DNA from: Halocatena marina
GTDB taxonomy: Archaea > Halobacteriota > Halobacteria > Halobacteriales > Haloarculaceae
DNA length: 64,000 nucleotides
Reading direction: 5' to 3'
Assembly: GCF_025913575.1 (NCBI RefSeq)
Contig: NZ_CP109785.1
Location: 2,356,001-2,420,000 of the forward strand
Positions 53,675 to 62,410 of this stretch are shown one piece after another. The notes under the pieces are model-generated. The model was not told the DNA's origin. It did no database searches and worked only from the letters and a program-made list of their open reading frames with translations. The translations under genes were made by a program, and so were the position numbers. The stretch's first letter is position 1. Every line of letters begins with the position of its first letter.

Positions 53675-54096
53675 TTGCACGTAAGCGAAGGGTTCCGCAA
53701 GCTGCTGATGCGGGAATCCGGCGAAACTGACCGTCGAATCAACCACTCCGCCTTTCCGTCTCCGCTTGCTTTACCGCCCGACAGCGACGAGCAGTGAGAT
53801 CCGAGCACAGATCACCGACCGAGATAACGAAAGCAAAGTCGAGACAGTGCCTGAAATGTAGATCAAAACGGGAATAAAAATAAGAACATGGGACGGAACA
53901 TAATTGAGAACGAGCCACTCGATGAGTACAAGACCGGGCCGATTCAACCATTCATGGTTGACATTTCAGCTACTGAGATCAAATCAGTAATCGACTTCAC
54001 ACGATCAGAGCACGAGACGATGATATGGGAGCTTCCAAAAATTCGATAGGCAGAGAAAGACACCATAGATCATAGTATTTGACACACAAAAACCAT
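53675..54096. other. Spacer with possible 53-residue ORF
   Basis: 422 bp, AT-rich toward the right. An ATG at 53888 opens a 53-codon frame ending at 54049 (PLDEYKTGPIQPFMVDISAT and SVIDFTRSEHETMIWELPKI). No ribosome-binding site and no recognised family; could be a small gene or a remnant. Confidence 0.3.
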
Positions 54097-55689
54097 ATGT
54101 CTGATTCGTATTATGACTGTCTCGGCGTCGAACCGGATGCTTCTGAAGCGGAGATCGAGGCAGCCTACCGCGAAGTGGTGAAACAAATACATCCGGACAA
54201 GAGCGACAGTTCCGATACTAAAGATCGATTCATGCGGGTGCAGGAGGCACGGGCGGTGTTGATGGATCCGATAAAGCGGGCTCAGTACGACCAACGCCGC
54301 ACATCAAATACCGAGAAACAAACACAAGATACGAATCGAGAACAGGATCAAGCGCACGATGATCGTCAGCAGAGCCAAAATCAAGAGCCACAGCAACACC
54401 GTCACCAACAAGAAGATTGGCAGAGACAGTACAGCGACGAGAAACGACGATCCAAATCGTATCAATCACGGACACGAACGAGCAACCAAGCAGACAATAG
54501 AAATGAACCAGACCGCAAGCGTCGACGCAATCGTGCATCGGCGAGAACTGGTTATTCACAGCATGGTGCTTCTGCTCCGATCCTAGAATGGGTGATAACA
54601 TTGATCGAGAGCGTCCACCGGACAGGACGAACATTTCTGAGAATGGTTCGGTGTCCAAGCGTTCGTTCGGTAGATCGTGTACTGCTCCGTTCACTCATCA
54701 CCTCGCCAACAGGTGTTCGTCTCGGAACAACGATCGCGTTCGTATTCGTGCTCAGTATCGGTGTTCGATTGTTCGGATATTCACCGAATGAATCGCCGTC
54801 ACTCGGTCTCATGCTCCTCCTTATCGCGCTTATCGGGAGCTATGCTGGATACGAGCTTCTCGTCTCACATCCAAACTACGGATCACAGATACAGAAACGG
54901 ACACGAAATCGAAAACGGACACGGACACGGACGCGAGTGCAACCGCAGGAGCAACACTCCTCGAGTGGTAGCCGGCGTATTTGGCCGATTGCTGTAACAA
55001 ATCTACTCGGTGTCAGCCTCGTTGCTGGTGCGATCGTCAGTGACGCACCAACTGGAGGTGTCGTATTCACTGGAGTGTTGCTCTTTCCGTTCGTCGTTCC
55101 ACTGTTGATCTACAGTGGTGTGCTGCTACCGACGGTACGGTTTCAGAGAACGACGAAGATACTCACATACGTAGTCAGCGATGTGCACCGTTTGCTGAGT
55201 ATAACGGCAGCGATCGGGGTCGTGATCGTCGTATTTACCCAGTGGGGGATACAGACGCCTAATCTACTGGATTCGTGGGCAATGACGACATCCTCACCGT
55301 GGATTCAGAGCTTCACAATCGGACCGATCTATCTGGGATTGTTTGTGAACTTTGTCGTTGGGATCACGATGTATTCGTGTGTTCTCTGGAGTATGTACGC
55401 GATGTTTCGGTACTTGACCGCTGCACCGTGGACTGACCGATTCGATTACGGATACCGCATCAGACCCGGGACGTGGAATTTGCTGGTTGCCGGCCCGTTC
55501 GTCGTCGTCACGTGGATGGTTCTCGAAGGCGTTCCTACGATCAGTATACCACTCGGCGCTTCGACGCTCACTCTTACCCAACAGAGATCGCTTGTTGCGT
55601 TGTTTTTCCTCCCAACGGTGCTAACAGTCTTATACATCGTCCGACGCCGTCTCGAATGGATACTTCATACGCAGCCGAGACGAGAGTAA
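54097..55689 (+). CDS. Membrane-anchored J-domain protein
   Basis: 530 residues from ATG 54097. An N-terminal J domain (1-65) has LGVEPDASEAEIEAAYREVV, the HPD motif in KQIHPDKSD, and ARAVLMDPIKRAQYD. Residues about 68-160 are Gln/Arg/Ser/Asn-rich and low in hydrophobics. The rest holds about eight hydrophobic segments (VRLGTTIAFVFVLSIGVRLF, LGLMLLLIALIGSYAGYELL, VTNLLGVSLVAGAIVSDAPT, FTGVLLFPFVVPLLIYSGVL, LLSITAAIGVVIVVFTQWGI, IGPIYLGLFVNFVVGITMYS and two more). HPD implies DnaK stimulation at the membrane. No known DnaJ-class zinc finger or C-terminal domain is present. It lies between cofH and cofG but a role in F420 is only suggestive. Confidence 0.85.
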   Translation: MSDSYYDCLGVEPDASEAEIEAAYREVVKQIHPDKSDSSDTKDRFMRVQEARAVLMDPIKRAQYDQRRTSNTEKQTQDTNREQDQAHDDRQQSQNQEPQQHRHQQEDWQRQYSDEKRRSKSYQSRTRTSNQADNRNEPDRKRRRNRASARTGYSQHGASAPILEWVITLIESVHRTGRTFLRMVRCPSVRSVDRVLLRSLITSPTGVRLGTTIAFVFVLSIGVRLFGYSPNESPSLGLMLLLIALIGSYAGYELLVSHPNYGSQIQKRTRNRKRTRTRTRVQPQEQHSSSGSRRIWPIAVTNLLGVSLVAGAIVSDAPTGGVVFTGVLLFPFVVPLLIYSGVLLPTVRFQRTTKILTYVVSDVHRLLSITAAIGVVIVVFTQWGIQTPNLLDSWAMTTSSPWIQSFTIGPIYLGLFVNFVVGITMYSCVLWSMYAMFRYLTAAPWTDRFDYGYRIRPGTWNLLVAGPFVVVTWMVLEGVPTISIPLGASTLTLTQQRSLVALFFLPTVLTVLYIVRRRLEWILHTQPRRE

Positions 55690-56001
55690 TTCACAGAGAA
55701 TTGTTACGGATCACGGTCGTCCGTGCTTTTTCGCTATGGACAGCGGCGGACGACGATAGTAAATTCGGAGATCAACGGTAATCTTCTTACAGTCCTGAAG
55801 TTAACTCCAAAAGGGTGTGAACTATCTCAAGTATTTATCCACTATCGAGAATATTCTTTTCACCTGTGTTGGTGCCGTATTCACCTATGAATTAGTTTTT
55901 CTGTACCATTCGAGAGAGTCCCATCTCAGTTACAGATCACTGATCGTCTCTTTAATTATTCGCTTGACTCCGGACTCCCGCGTTCCTAGGCGCAAAAGGA
56001 C
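55690..56001. other. AT-rich intergenic region without a supported gene
   Basis: 312 bp between convergent genes. No conserved ORF on either strand. The stretch TTTAATTATTCGC near 55950 and several T runs could serve termination for either gene. Confidence 0.4.
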
Positions 56002-57105
56002 TCAATTCCGCATCACGTCTCGGAATCGTTCACCTGCTTCGTTTTCAGCGTTGATCGCCGTTTCGATCGTCGAGGAAAGCCACCCATCATCGACGTATCG
56101 TTCGTACACTGGTAGCCGTTCGTCGAGTGGGACACCGGCTTCGTTTGCGATATCACGCAACTCTGCCAGCGCGGGCCACGCATAATCTGGGTTGATGTAA
56201 TCGTCCGTGACGGGCGATACGCCACCAAGATCATCAACACCGCAATCAAGCAGTTCCCGAACGGGCGAAAGGTTCGGTGGAACTTGTATACTCACAGTCT
56301 CCGGAAGGGCAACACGCGCCATCGCAACGGCACGGCGCATCGTTGCTACCGGAACAGGATCGTTACGCCAACGCTCGTTTGGCACAACGTTCTGGACGAG
56401 GACTTCCTGAACGTGTCCGTACTGCTCGTGCAATGTTCGAATTGCAAGAAGGCTCTCAGCTCGGTCGCGCCACGTCTCCCCGATACCGACGAGGATGCCA
56501 GTGGTAAATGGAACGCCGAGTTCGCCAGCGACACGGATCGTGTTCAGCCGTTGTTCCGGTGATTTCGCTCGTGAACCGCCGTGGACTTGTACGTCCGCCG
56601 TTGTTTCCAGCATAACGCCCATACTCGCGTTCACATCCGCGACGGTGGCCATCTGCGCTCGTGTCTGGTCGCCGGGATTCGAGTGAGGGAGGAGTCCCTC
56701 CTCAAGTGCGATTTCACACGCTTCGTGCAGATACGAGTGGATTGACTCGTGTCCCCATTCGGTCAACTGCTCGTGGATCTGTGTGTATCGATCGTCAGGG
56801 TCGTCACCAAACGTGAACAGTGCCTCGGTACAACCGGCGTCTGCACCCATGCGGACAGTGCGACGGATCTCCTCTGGACTCATGAGCGAGGCCTGTCCCG
56901 GTGGATCGTAGTACGTACAGTACGTGCAGGTGTACCGACACGCTGTCGTGAGTGGAATGAAGACGTTCCGCGCAAAACTCAACGCGGGTGCTGGCTCGAC
57001 ATCGGCGGGAGTGACCGACAGCAGACGATCGACAGCCGACTCATCAAATTTAACTCCATGTACACCACCGCCGTCGATGCCGTCCTCGTCCTCCACGTGT
57101 GTCAC
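56002..57105 (-). CDS. cofG: Fo synthase subunit 1, CofG
   Basis: 367 residues. Radical SAM motif FIPLTTACRYTCTYCTYYDP (C-x3-C-x2-C), then MGADAGCTEALFTFGDDPDD, HSNPGDQTRAQMATVADVNA, VQVHGGSRAKSPEQRLNTIR and GIGETWRDRAESLLAIRTLH. CofG performs the second radical step that closes the deazaflavin ring of Fo. The gene lies 300 bp downstream of cofC on the same strand; the AT-rich gap argues for separate promoters. The ATG at 57105 fits family length. Confidence 0.93.
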   Translation of the reverse strand: MTHVEDEDGIDGGGVHGVKFDESAVDRLLSVTPADVEPAPALSFARNVFIPLTTACRYTCTYCTYYDPPGQASLMSPEEIRRTVRMGADAGCTEALFTFGDDPDDRYTQIHEQLTEWGHESIHSYLHEACEIALEEGLLPHSNPGDQTRAQMATVADVNASMGVMLETTADVQVHGGSRAKSPEQRLNTIRVAGELGVPFTTGILVGIGETWRDRAESLLAIRTLHEQYGHVQEVLVQNVVPNERWRNDPVPVATMRRAVAMARVALPETVSIQVPPNLSPVRELLDCGVDDLGGVSPVTDDYINPDYAWPALAELRDIANEAGVPLDERLPVYERYVDDGWLSSTIETAINAENEAGERFRDVMRN

Positions 57106-57409
57106 ACTATAATGTTTTCATCAACAGTAAAAAAGACTGCCACCCCTTAGACCAGCCATAGTCTTGGGTATACCATGCCCATTTGCGACAGCCTCGATAC
57201 GTAGCTTTGTCTGCGGTGGACAGCCCGTAACCCATGTTGACTGACCCCGCATGACATGGTATGTGGTAACATGATATATGCTTTGTCCCAATTCTCTCCC
57301 AATTATCCAGAGCTAGTATCACATTTTTCGCCATTATGCCATCTCACCAAATCACTCGAATTAAATAGTGACCCGTCCCCTCCAGCTTCAGGCAATCATT
57401 ATTCAGAAT
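57106..57409. other. Spacer between cofC and cofG without a supported gene
   Basis: 304 bp. A minus-strand frame of 75 codons (57107-57334, Trp/Tyr-rich) is not supported by composition or family resemblance and ends at the cofG start. AT-rich parts around 57260-57370 may hold the cofG promoter. Confidence 0.35.
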
Positions 57410-58003
57410 TCAGTATCGTTTGACACCAGTTCGTCCGTTCGAGGTGCTCAGTTCGAACCGGTCGTCGAGCCAGTCGGCCGCCCGTCCGTCACCGTGTAAG
57501 AGCACTTCCGCGAGATCAGCCGGTTCGTCGATATCGGTACCGAGGCGATACGAGTCAATCGTCCGCACGCTGGCTCCGATCGCTTTACAGATCTCCACGT
57601 GATCACGGTACGAAGCACCGTGATAATCGACCCGGAATTGGGGATGGCGAGCGACGATCGCGTTCGTTCCACCACCACGTCCGGGAGCGAGAACCACGTC
57701 TTCGTTCGTTTCGAAGAGTTCTCCAAGCACTGACGGAGTTGCGAGCGCAAGATCCGCCATCACGACCGCCGTATTCGGTTCGAGATGACTGTTCACTGCA
57801 ACCGTCAATGGACGCTCATCGACGCAGTCCCCACCAGAAAGCGGTGCCGTCGATAGAACCGTCGGGTCGTAGCCCGCGCTGCGGACGGCAGCGAGGACAT
57901 CCGCGAGCATGAGGCGAGAGAATTCGCGTCGCTCCTCGTCGTCGAGTACGGGGGCGAGCCGTGTTTTCGGCTCGTCGACGCGATAGGGAACGAGAACCTG
58001 CAT
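57410..58003 (-). CDS. cofC: 2-phospho-L-lactate guanylyltransferase CofC
   Basis: 197 residues from the ATG complement of 58001-58003 (MQVLVPYRVDEPKTRLAPVL); the frame further upstream is not family-like. Nucleotidyltransferase A-fold: VPYRVDEPKTRLAPVLDDEE for phosphate contacts, NTAVVMADLALATPSVLGEL (metal Asp), VVLAPGRGGGTNAIVARHPQ, and SYRLGTDIDEPADLAEVLLH with the second Asp site. It couples GTP to 2-phospho-L-lactate (or PEP in other taxa) before F420 assembly. Same strand as cofG. Confidence 0.92.
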   Translation of the reverse strand: MQVLVPYRVDEPKTRLAPVLDDEERREFSRLMLADVLAAVRSAGYDPTVLSTAPLSGGDCVDERPLTVAVNSHLEPNTAVVMADLALATPSVLGELFETNEDVVLAPGRGGGTNAIVARHPQFRVDYHGASYRDHVEICKAIGASVRTIDSYRLGTDIDEPADLAEVLLHGDGRAADWLDDRFELSTSNGRTGVKRY

Positions 58004-58266
58004 CGTTACAACCGCGTCCGACAGATGAGTGATAGTCGTTGCACACGCTACTGTCCGAAACGTAGTAGCAAAAAATCTATCACCTCTCTTCGCGGGGTCG
58101 AACATCGAGATTCGTTACATTGCTCATTCGGTGCAGGAAGCATCGATATCGATCGGTTCCGGTATATCAGCTATCGATGGTTCCGATCCAGAATACGAGT
58201 CAGCAGGGAAATTCGACTCATCACGCAGCGTCGCGCTTTTCATTAGTCCCCAGTAATTCAACCTAC

Positions 58267-58833
58267 ATGACCAACAGCGACGATCTCGCGTGGGAGACAC
58301 TCGATGCGCGCACAGCGTATGAGTGCCCGGGATTCACCATTACGAACGAATCGGTGCGACTCCCTGACGGTACCGAATCGGATTTTGACTACCTGACCGA
58401 ACCTGCGGCTGTTGTCGTACTCCCGTTCACAACCGATGCAGAGGTAGTCATCATCGATGAGTGGCGACAGGCGGTCAGTCGCGTCAACCGGAGCCTGCCA
58501 ACGGGAGGCGTCGAGCCAGACGATGAGAATCTCGAAGCCGCCGCCCGCCGAGAACTCCGTGAAGAGACCGGTTACGAGGCGGATCGGATGGAACAGTTGT
58601 GCTCTATCGAACCGGCGAACGGGATCGCAAATTCGGTCCTTCACTACTTCGTTGCCCACGATTGTGAATCAACTAGCGAACAGGAACTCGACTTCAACGA
58701 ATCAATTCGAGTACGGACAACGACGATCGATAAACTTCTGAACGCCATTTCGACCGATGAGGTACAAGATGGCCGCGCTGTACTCGGTGTTCTTTACTAT
58801 CAAATGTATGCTGCGGGGTCAGTTGGCCGTTAG
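58267..58833 (+). CDS. Nudix hydrolase (ADP-ribose pyrophosphatase-like)
   Basis: 188 residues from ATG 58267. The Nudix box is complete: GGVEPDDENLEAAARREL followed by REETGYE (G-x5-E-x7-REUxEExGU pattern). Upstream strands (AAVVVLPFTTDAEVVIIDEW, RQAVSRVNRSLPTGG) are those of ADP-ribose/NADH-type pyrophosphatases. It likely cleaves ADP-ribose or a related nucleotide diphosphate with Mg2+. The C-terminal helix (TTTIDKLLNAISTDEVQDGR) is normal. Stand-alone, with an AT-rich upstream region shared with cofC (divergent). Confidence 0.87.
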   Translation: MTNSDDLAWETLDARTAYECPGFTITNESVRLPDGTESDFDYLTEPAAVVVLPFTTDAEVVIIDEWRQAVSRVNRSLPTGGVEPDDENLEAAARRELREETGYEADRMEQLCSIEPANGIANSVLHYFVAHDCESTSEQELDFNESIRVRTTTIDKLLNAISTDEVQDGRAVLGVLYYQMYAAGSVGR

Positions 58834-59287
58834 CGAAAGAGATCACAGGAAAACGTCGTGTGCGACCGATGTACGGTGGTTGAATTATCAGCCAGTGGGC
58901 ACCCCCGTTCTCGTATCCGCCTCCAATCATAATAGCAGATTTCATGTGTCTTCGTATCTACCGTGGCGGACTCTGAACCGTGCTTGAGAGGATTACGTCA
59001 TAGGATATCTACGGTGATGTCCGTCACAACGTTCGGATAGCTTGAATTGGGTATCACAGGTAAAAATTCGGAACGGTATTGGAACTGACTGGACACGCTG
59101 CGTTGCTTCGCTATTGGGTATATCTGTTAGGGTGAACTCTCAGCACTCATAGCACCATCACCTGCACTCACCTCTATCGGCATCGATGTATGCCCGATAC
59201 GACAATAAATTGTCATTAGGCTGCGCAATCGAGAGTAGAATACTACGCTGGCAAAGAACTATACTCCTTCACCTCGTTGATGAAGAC
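58834..59287. other. Intergenic region without a supported gene
   Basis: 454 bp. Nothing resembling a conserved gene is visible on either strand. The sequence AGAATACTACGC near 59240 and the AT-rich part before 59288 may form the promoter of the gene pair that follows. Confidence 0.35.
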
Positions 59288-59878
59288 ATGACTGACGACA
59301 CCCCCTCGGACAACTTCGAGGACATCAACAAGGTGGTTAGCGATGAGTGGGAGTCAGAGACAACACCCTACGAGCGCGTTCGTCACGTTATCGCCCACAC
59401 CTATTCACCTGCGTCGGCCGAGACTGTCGCCGAAGAGGCACAGACTTCACCGAAGACAGCACGGAAGCATCTGAACGCACTCGCTGACGAGGGGTTCGTT
59501 GGTACCACAACGGGGAAGCATGGTGGGACGATCTATCAGCGGTCATCAGAGTCACTCGTCGTTGAGCAGGCCGCAGACATACTCAAACACATCTCAACTG
59601 ATGAACTTGTTACACGCATCACAGAAATGCGTGATCAACTCAATGACTACCGGGCAGAATACGGCGTCGACTCACCCGAAGAGTTGACCATCGAACAGAC
59701 AAATCACAGCCTCGCTGAGACCGACTCAGACCAATCCGATGTCGACGCTGAAACGCTCCAAGACTGGCAGACGACACGGCGAAATCTCGCATTTGCGAAT
59801 GCCGCACTCTCAATTGCGAACGCCGAACGATTTGTTGACGGTGACGCACGAACAACTGATGATAGTGTCCCCGTCTAG
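59288..59878 (+). CDS. Winged-helix protein of a two-gene module (DUF7342-like)
   Basis: 196 residues from ATG 59288. The N-terminal 35 residues are acidic; a winged helix follows (VRHVIAHTYSPASAETVAEE, SPKTARKHLNALADEGFVGT, HGGTIYQRSSESLV). The second half is helical and acidic (ILKHISTDELVTRITEMRDQ, LQDWQTTRRNLAFANAALSI). This layout of wHTH plus acidic helices resembles the haloarchaeal DUF7342 group by memory and would suit an antitoxin/repressor. The stop is 3 bp before the start of the next gene, so the two are coupled. No family match is certain. Confidence 0.7.
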   Translation: MTDDTPSDNFEDINKVVSDEWESETTPYERVRHVIAHTYSPASAETVAEEAQTSPKTARKHLNALADEGFVGTTTGKHGGTIYQRSSESLVVEQAADILKHISTDELVTRITEMRDQLNDYRAEYGVDSPEELTIEQTNHSLAETDSDQSDVDAETLQDWQTTRRNLAFANAALSIANAERFVDGDARTTDDSVPV

Positions 59879-59881
59879 CAA

Positions 59882-60364
59882 ATGACGGGCAGAAACGAGA
59901 CAGATGAGTCTCACTCGCTACGAGGGCCGATCGACCGGTCAGCACTCCTTACGATTCGTACCATCATCGAGAGAGAAGAACCGCTCGCAGCGCCATCGCT
60001 GGATGACTATCTCAATCCAACGGTTCTCGAAGTCCTGCTTGACGACGGCCTCTGTCGTGCCGAATCCGCCCGGATTGACGTTCAGTGGACGACCCAAGCA
60101 GACTACAAATTTCACTACACGGATGTTGACGACGTGAATTTCCGCTGGGGGAAACATCCACACGACGGTGACTACATCCACGTCCACGAATTTGGGCACT
60201 ATCATCCACCTCCTGACGCCACCGCTGATTCTGACGACGTCGAGCAGTCCTGCATCGAGCAGTCTGTCGAAGCACTTGTCACTCGTGCTGTTCTCAAATT
60301 ATGGCGTGTTGCCTATCATGCAGGCTCCTACGACCCGCTGAACGCTGCGAGTAATCCCCCGTAG
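59882..60364 (+). CDS. Partner protein of the two-gene module, His-rich, unknown family
   Basis: 160 residues. No known domain is recognised. It begins with a polar segment and a helix (SALLTIRTIIEREEPLAAPS), continues with VLEVLLDDGLCRAESARIDV and strand-rich TTQADYKFHYTDVDDVNFRW, then a striking His cluster (HPHDGDYIHVHEFGHYHPPP) that could bind metal, and ends with a helix (QSVEALVTRAVLKLWRVAYH). The ATG is 3 bp after the stop of the wHTH gene. The coupling suggests toxin-antitoxin-like pairing, with this as toxin candidate. The proposal is inference. Confidence 0.6.
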   Translation: MTGRNETDESHSLRGPIDRSALLTIRTIIEREEPLAAPSLDDYLNPTVLEVLLDDGLCRAESARIDVQWTTQADYKFHYTDVDDVNFRWGKHPHDGDYIHVHEFGHYHPPPDATADSDDVEQSCIEQSVEALVTRAVLKLWRVAYHAGSYDPLNAASNPP

Positions 60365-61048
60365 CAGTGCAAGTGGCTATCGAAGAGACTCCATTCCCGG
60401 ATGATCCACTGCTGTTGTAGAATCGTTGGACCATCGGCACGAAAGAGGAAGAAAACGAGGACGCTTAGCAGTGGATGAGCATCCAGACCACTGGATGGGG
60501 ACCACGGATAATGCTCGACACCGATCCATCCAAGAGGGCGAGACGCTCGTCGGATCATCACGGATCACCCCGAATCGGCCGAGAACTTTGTTCGTATCGA
60601 TCGCGCCCTCATCGATCGAGAATTCGACAGTCAGCACGTCCTCGAAGTGGCCAACGGGCGTGGCTATGGCTATATGTGTTTAACAGGCAGTATTTCAAGA
60701 CAGTCTCATTATACACAACCTATAACAGCCGATATAGCGCATATCGCAATATCTTGTGCCACGGTTTCGGGAGACAGTACAATCGTATTTCATACAGCTA
60801 GTAGTCTTGCTTCGTCGCTCCCGATCTAAGGTTGTAAGCGGGTATCCGAACGTCAATTGCCACCAGCTATTGGAATCGACTGGTTCTGACTCGATTCTTG
60901 CTGAACAGTGTTAGAAAATCAAGACAAGAACTCTCTCGCTGTCCGCTAATCAGTTCTCCGAGCAGAATGTGTTTTACCCCCTATCTACCATCCATTCATA
61001 AACAATGAACCGATACTGTGATGTCTGAGTAAGCACTTACTAAATAGA
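60365..61048. other. Spacer with decayed sequence
   Basis: 684 bp without an intact gene. It contains the transposase-like remnant at 60521-60690, and beyond it AT-rich DNA (60690-60990) with no conserved frame. Several short ORFs exist in all frames but none is longer than expected by chance. Confidence 0.4.
60521..60690 (+). pseudogene. Transposase remnant (haloarchaeal IS type, uncertain)
   Basis: One frame reads HPRGRDARRIITDHPESAEN and then FVRIDRALIDREFDSQHVLE VANGRGYGYMC as separate short stretches; the DRxFDSQHVLExxxxRGxxY pattern matches a segment I recall from haloarchaeal IS transposases around the catalytic Asp. A TAA lies just upstream in the same frame and the frame fades after 60690. 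No inverted repeats or start were found. Low-moderate confidence. Confidence 0.4.
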
Positions 61049-61603
61049 ATGGGCGAGAGAAATCATCAAAAAGAGAGCAACGAGAGGCAGACCCCAGACA
61101 GCATCCAGAAACCGGGAGCAACAGCAAATGCCACCAACAACACCGATTCAAAAAGTCCGTATCTCGTGATGCCGTTCCTGATATTCTTAGTGACATGCTT
61201 CATTCTTCGTGCGCTGGGCACACTCGGTGTGGAAACGGTGGATTCGTGGCATACTTCCGTCAGGGTAGCGTTGGCTGTGATGTTCATTTTCACGAGTACG
61301 ACTCATTTCACTAGCAATCGAGACGCACTCGTGCGCATGGTACCTCACAGCGTGCCGTATCCAAAGCAAGTAGTAACGGTGACAGGCATCGCTGAGCTCG
61401 TCGGCGCGGTTGGATTGCTCTGGCCTGTCACCGACCGGATCGCGGGATTCGGACTCGCCGCGTTGCTCGTGGTGTTGTTCCCCGCTAATATCGTGGCTGT
61501 ACGAAACGAAGTAGCAATCCACGGAAAACCACCGACACCTCTCTGGATTCGCCTGCCGATCCAACTGGTGTGGATCGCATCGCTCCTCTGGGTGACGTGG
61601 TAA
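61049..61603 (+). CDS. DoxX-family membrane protein
   Basis: 184 residues. A polar N-terminal extension of about 40 residues (Gln/Asn/Ser-rich) precedes four hydrophobic segments (YLVMPFLIFLVTCFILRALG, SVRVALAVMFIFTSTTHFTS, VTVTGIAELVGAVGLLWPVT, FGLAALLVVLFPANIVAVRN) and a final span (LWIRLPIQLVWIASLLWVTW). The ARVALAxMFxxTSxxHF and GxxELxGAxGLL elements are typical of DoxX/SURF4-like proteins; DoxX is a quinol oxidase subunit in some archaea, but most homologues have unknown roles. It is followed by a broken TetR gene. Confidence 0.8.
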   Translation: MGERNHQKESNERQTPDSIQKPGATANATNNTDSKSPYLVMPFLIFLVTCFILRALGTLGVETVDSWHTSVRVALAVMFIFTSTTHFTSNRDALVRMVPHSVPYPKQVVTVTGIAELVGAVGLLWPVTDRIAGFGLAALLVVLFPANIVAVRNEVAIHGKPPTPLWIRLPIQLVWIASLLWVTW

Positions 61604-61777
61604 ACGAAACAGAGTCCAGTCGTCCGTCCACACCACTGCTGTCGAGTAGCTGTCCGAAGAAACTATTCCGTTGATGATATAATCCACTGCGTGAAGTACC
61701 GCCATCCACCGACAGACGAAGACCATCGAGGATTTCATGACCGGAATCGTTATTCAGTTTCAAACTGGCTAGCCACC

Positions 61778-62328
61778 ATGCGTGGGTTCGGTGATAAGGA
61801 ACGTGAATAGATTTGGAAACAACTAGTTGAATCGGGACGCGAGTTGCTCCTCATTTACGGGCCAAAAAAGACGAACATCGTCGAGCAGTTGGTATCGCTA
61901 AGAGTTCATTCTATCTCTTCTTCGACTCCAAGGAAGAGTTGTATCTCGAAATACTTCGCCGCGAAATGGAGGAGTACCGCGAGAACCTTCGTGATGAGTT
62001 AGAGCAGGTCGAAGAACCACGTGAGGGATTAGAGTCGCTGTTCAGGAACTACAGGGAGATCGCCGAAGACGATCCGTTCATCCAGCAGATGGTCATCCAG
62101 CGCGACTACCGGGAGGTGCTTTATAATATCTCATCAGAAACGGGAAAAACCCGATCGAAGAAGTTCGAACACACGACGCCGTTCATCGAGACTCTCCAAG
62201 AACAGAGTACAGGGCACCTCGCGGAACACGGTCCCAAAACGGTTCTCGGCGTCAAGGGAACAATCCTGCTGGTCCTGTACAAAGACGAGTTCGAAGCGTA
62301 CAGAGCGGAATTTTACGAGCAGACATGA
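61778..62328 (+). pseudogene. Broken TetR-family regulator
   Basis: From ATG 61778 the frame reads MRGFGDKERE, then TAG at 61808-61810, then IWKQLVESGRELLLIYGPKK and TNIVE. Near 61890 the sense frame shifts by two bases with loss of about five codons, resuming as GIAKSSFYLFFDSKEELYLE, the second half of a TetR helix-turn-helix. The ligand domain after it is intact to the stop at 62328 (REMEEYRENLRDELEQ, HLAEHGPKTVLGVKGTILLV). One nonsense codon plus one deletion mark a fairly recent inactivation. Its former target may have been the DoxX gene just upstream or the PEP-utilising gene downstream. Confidence 0.75.
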
Positions 62329-62410
62329 GACCTGCTTATCACTGCACTCTCGGATGATTGACATCTGAAGCAGAAACCAACATACAAGCCACGAGAGCTT
62401 CCAAACCCGA

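Noticed and set aside
57107-57334. 75-residue Trp/Tyr-rich minus-strand ORF between cofC and cofG
   Set aside because: Unusual composition for the organism and no recognisable motif.
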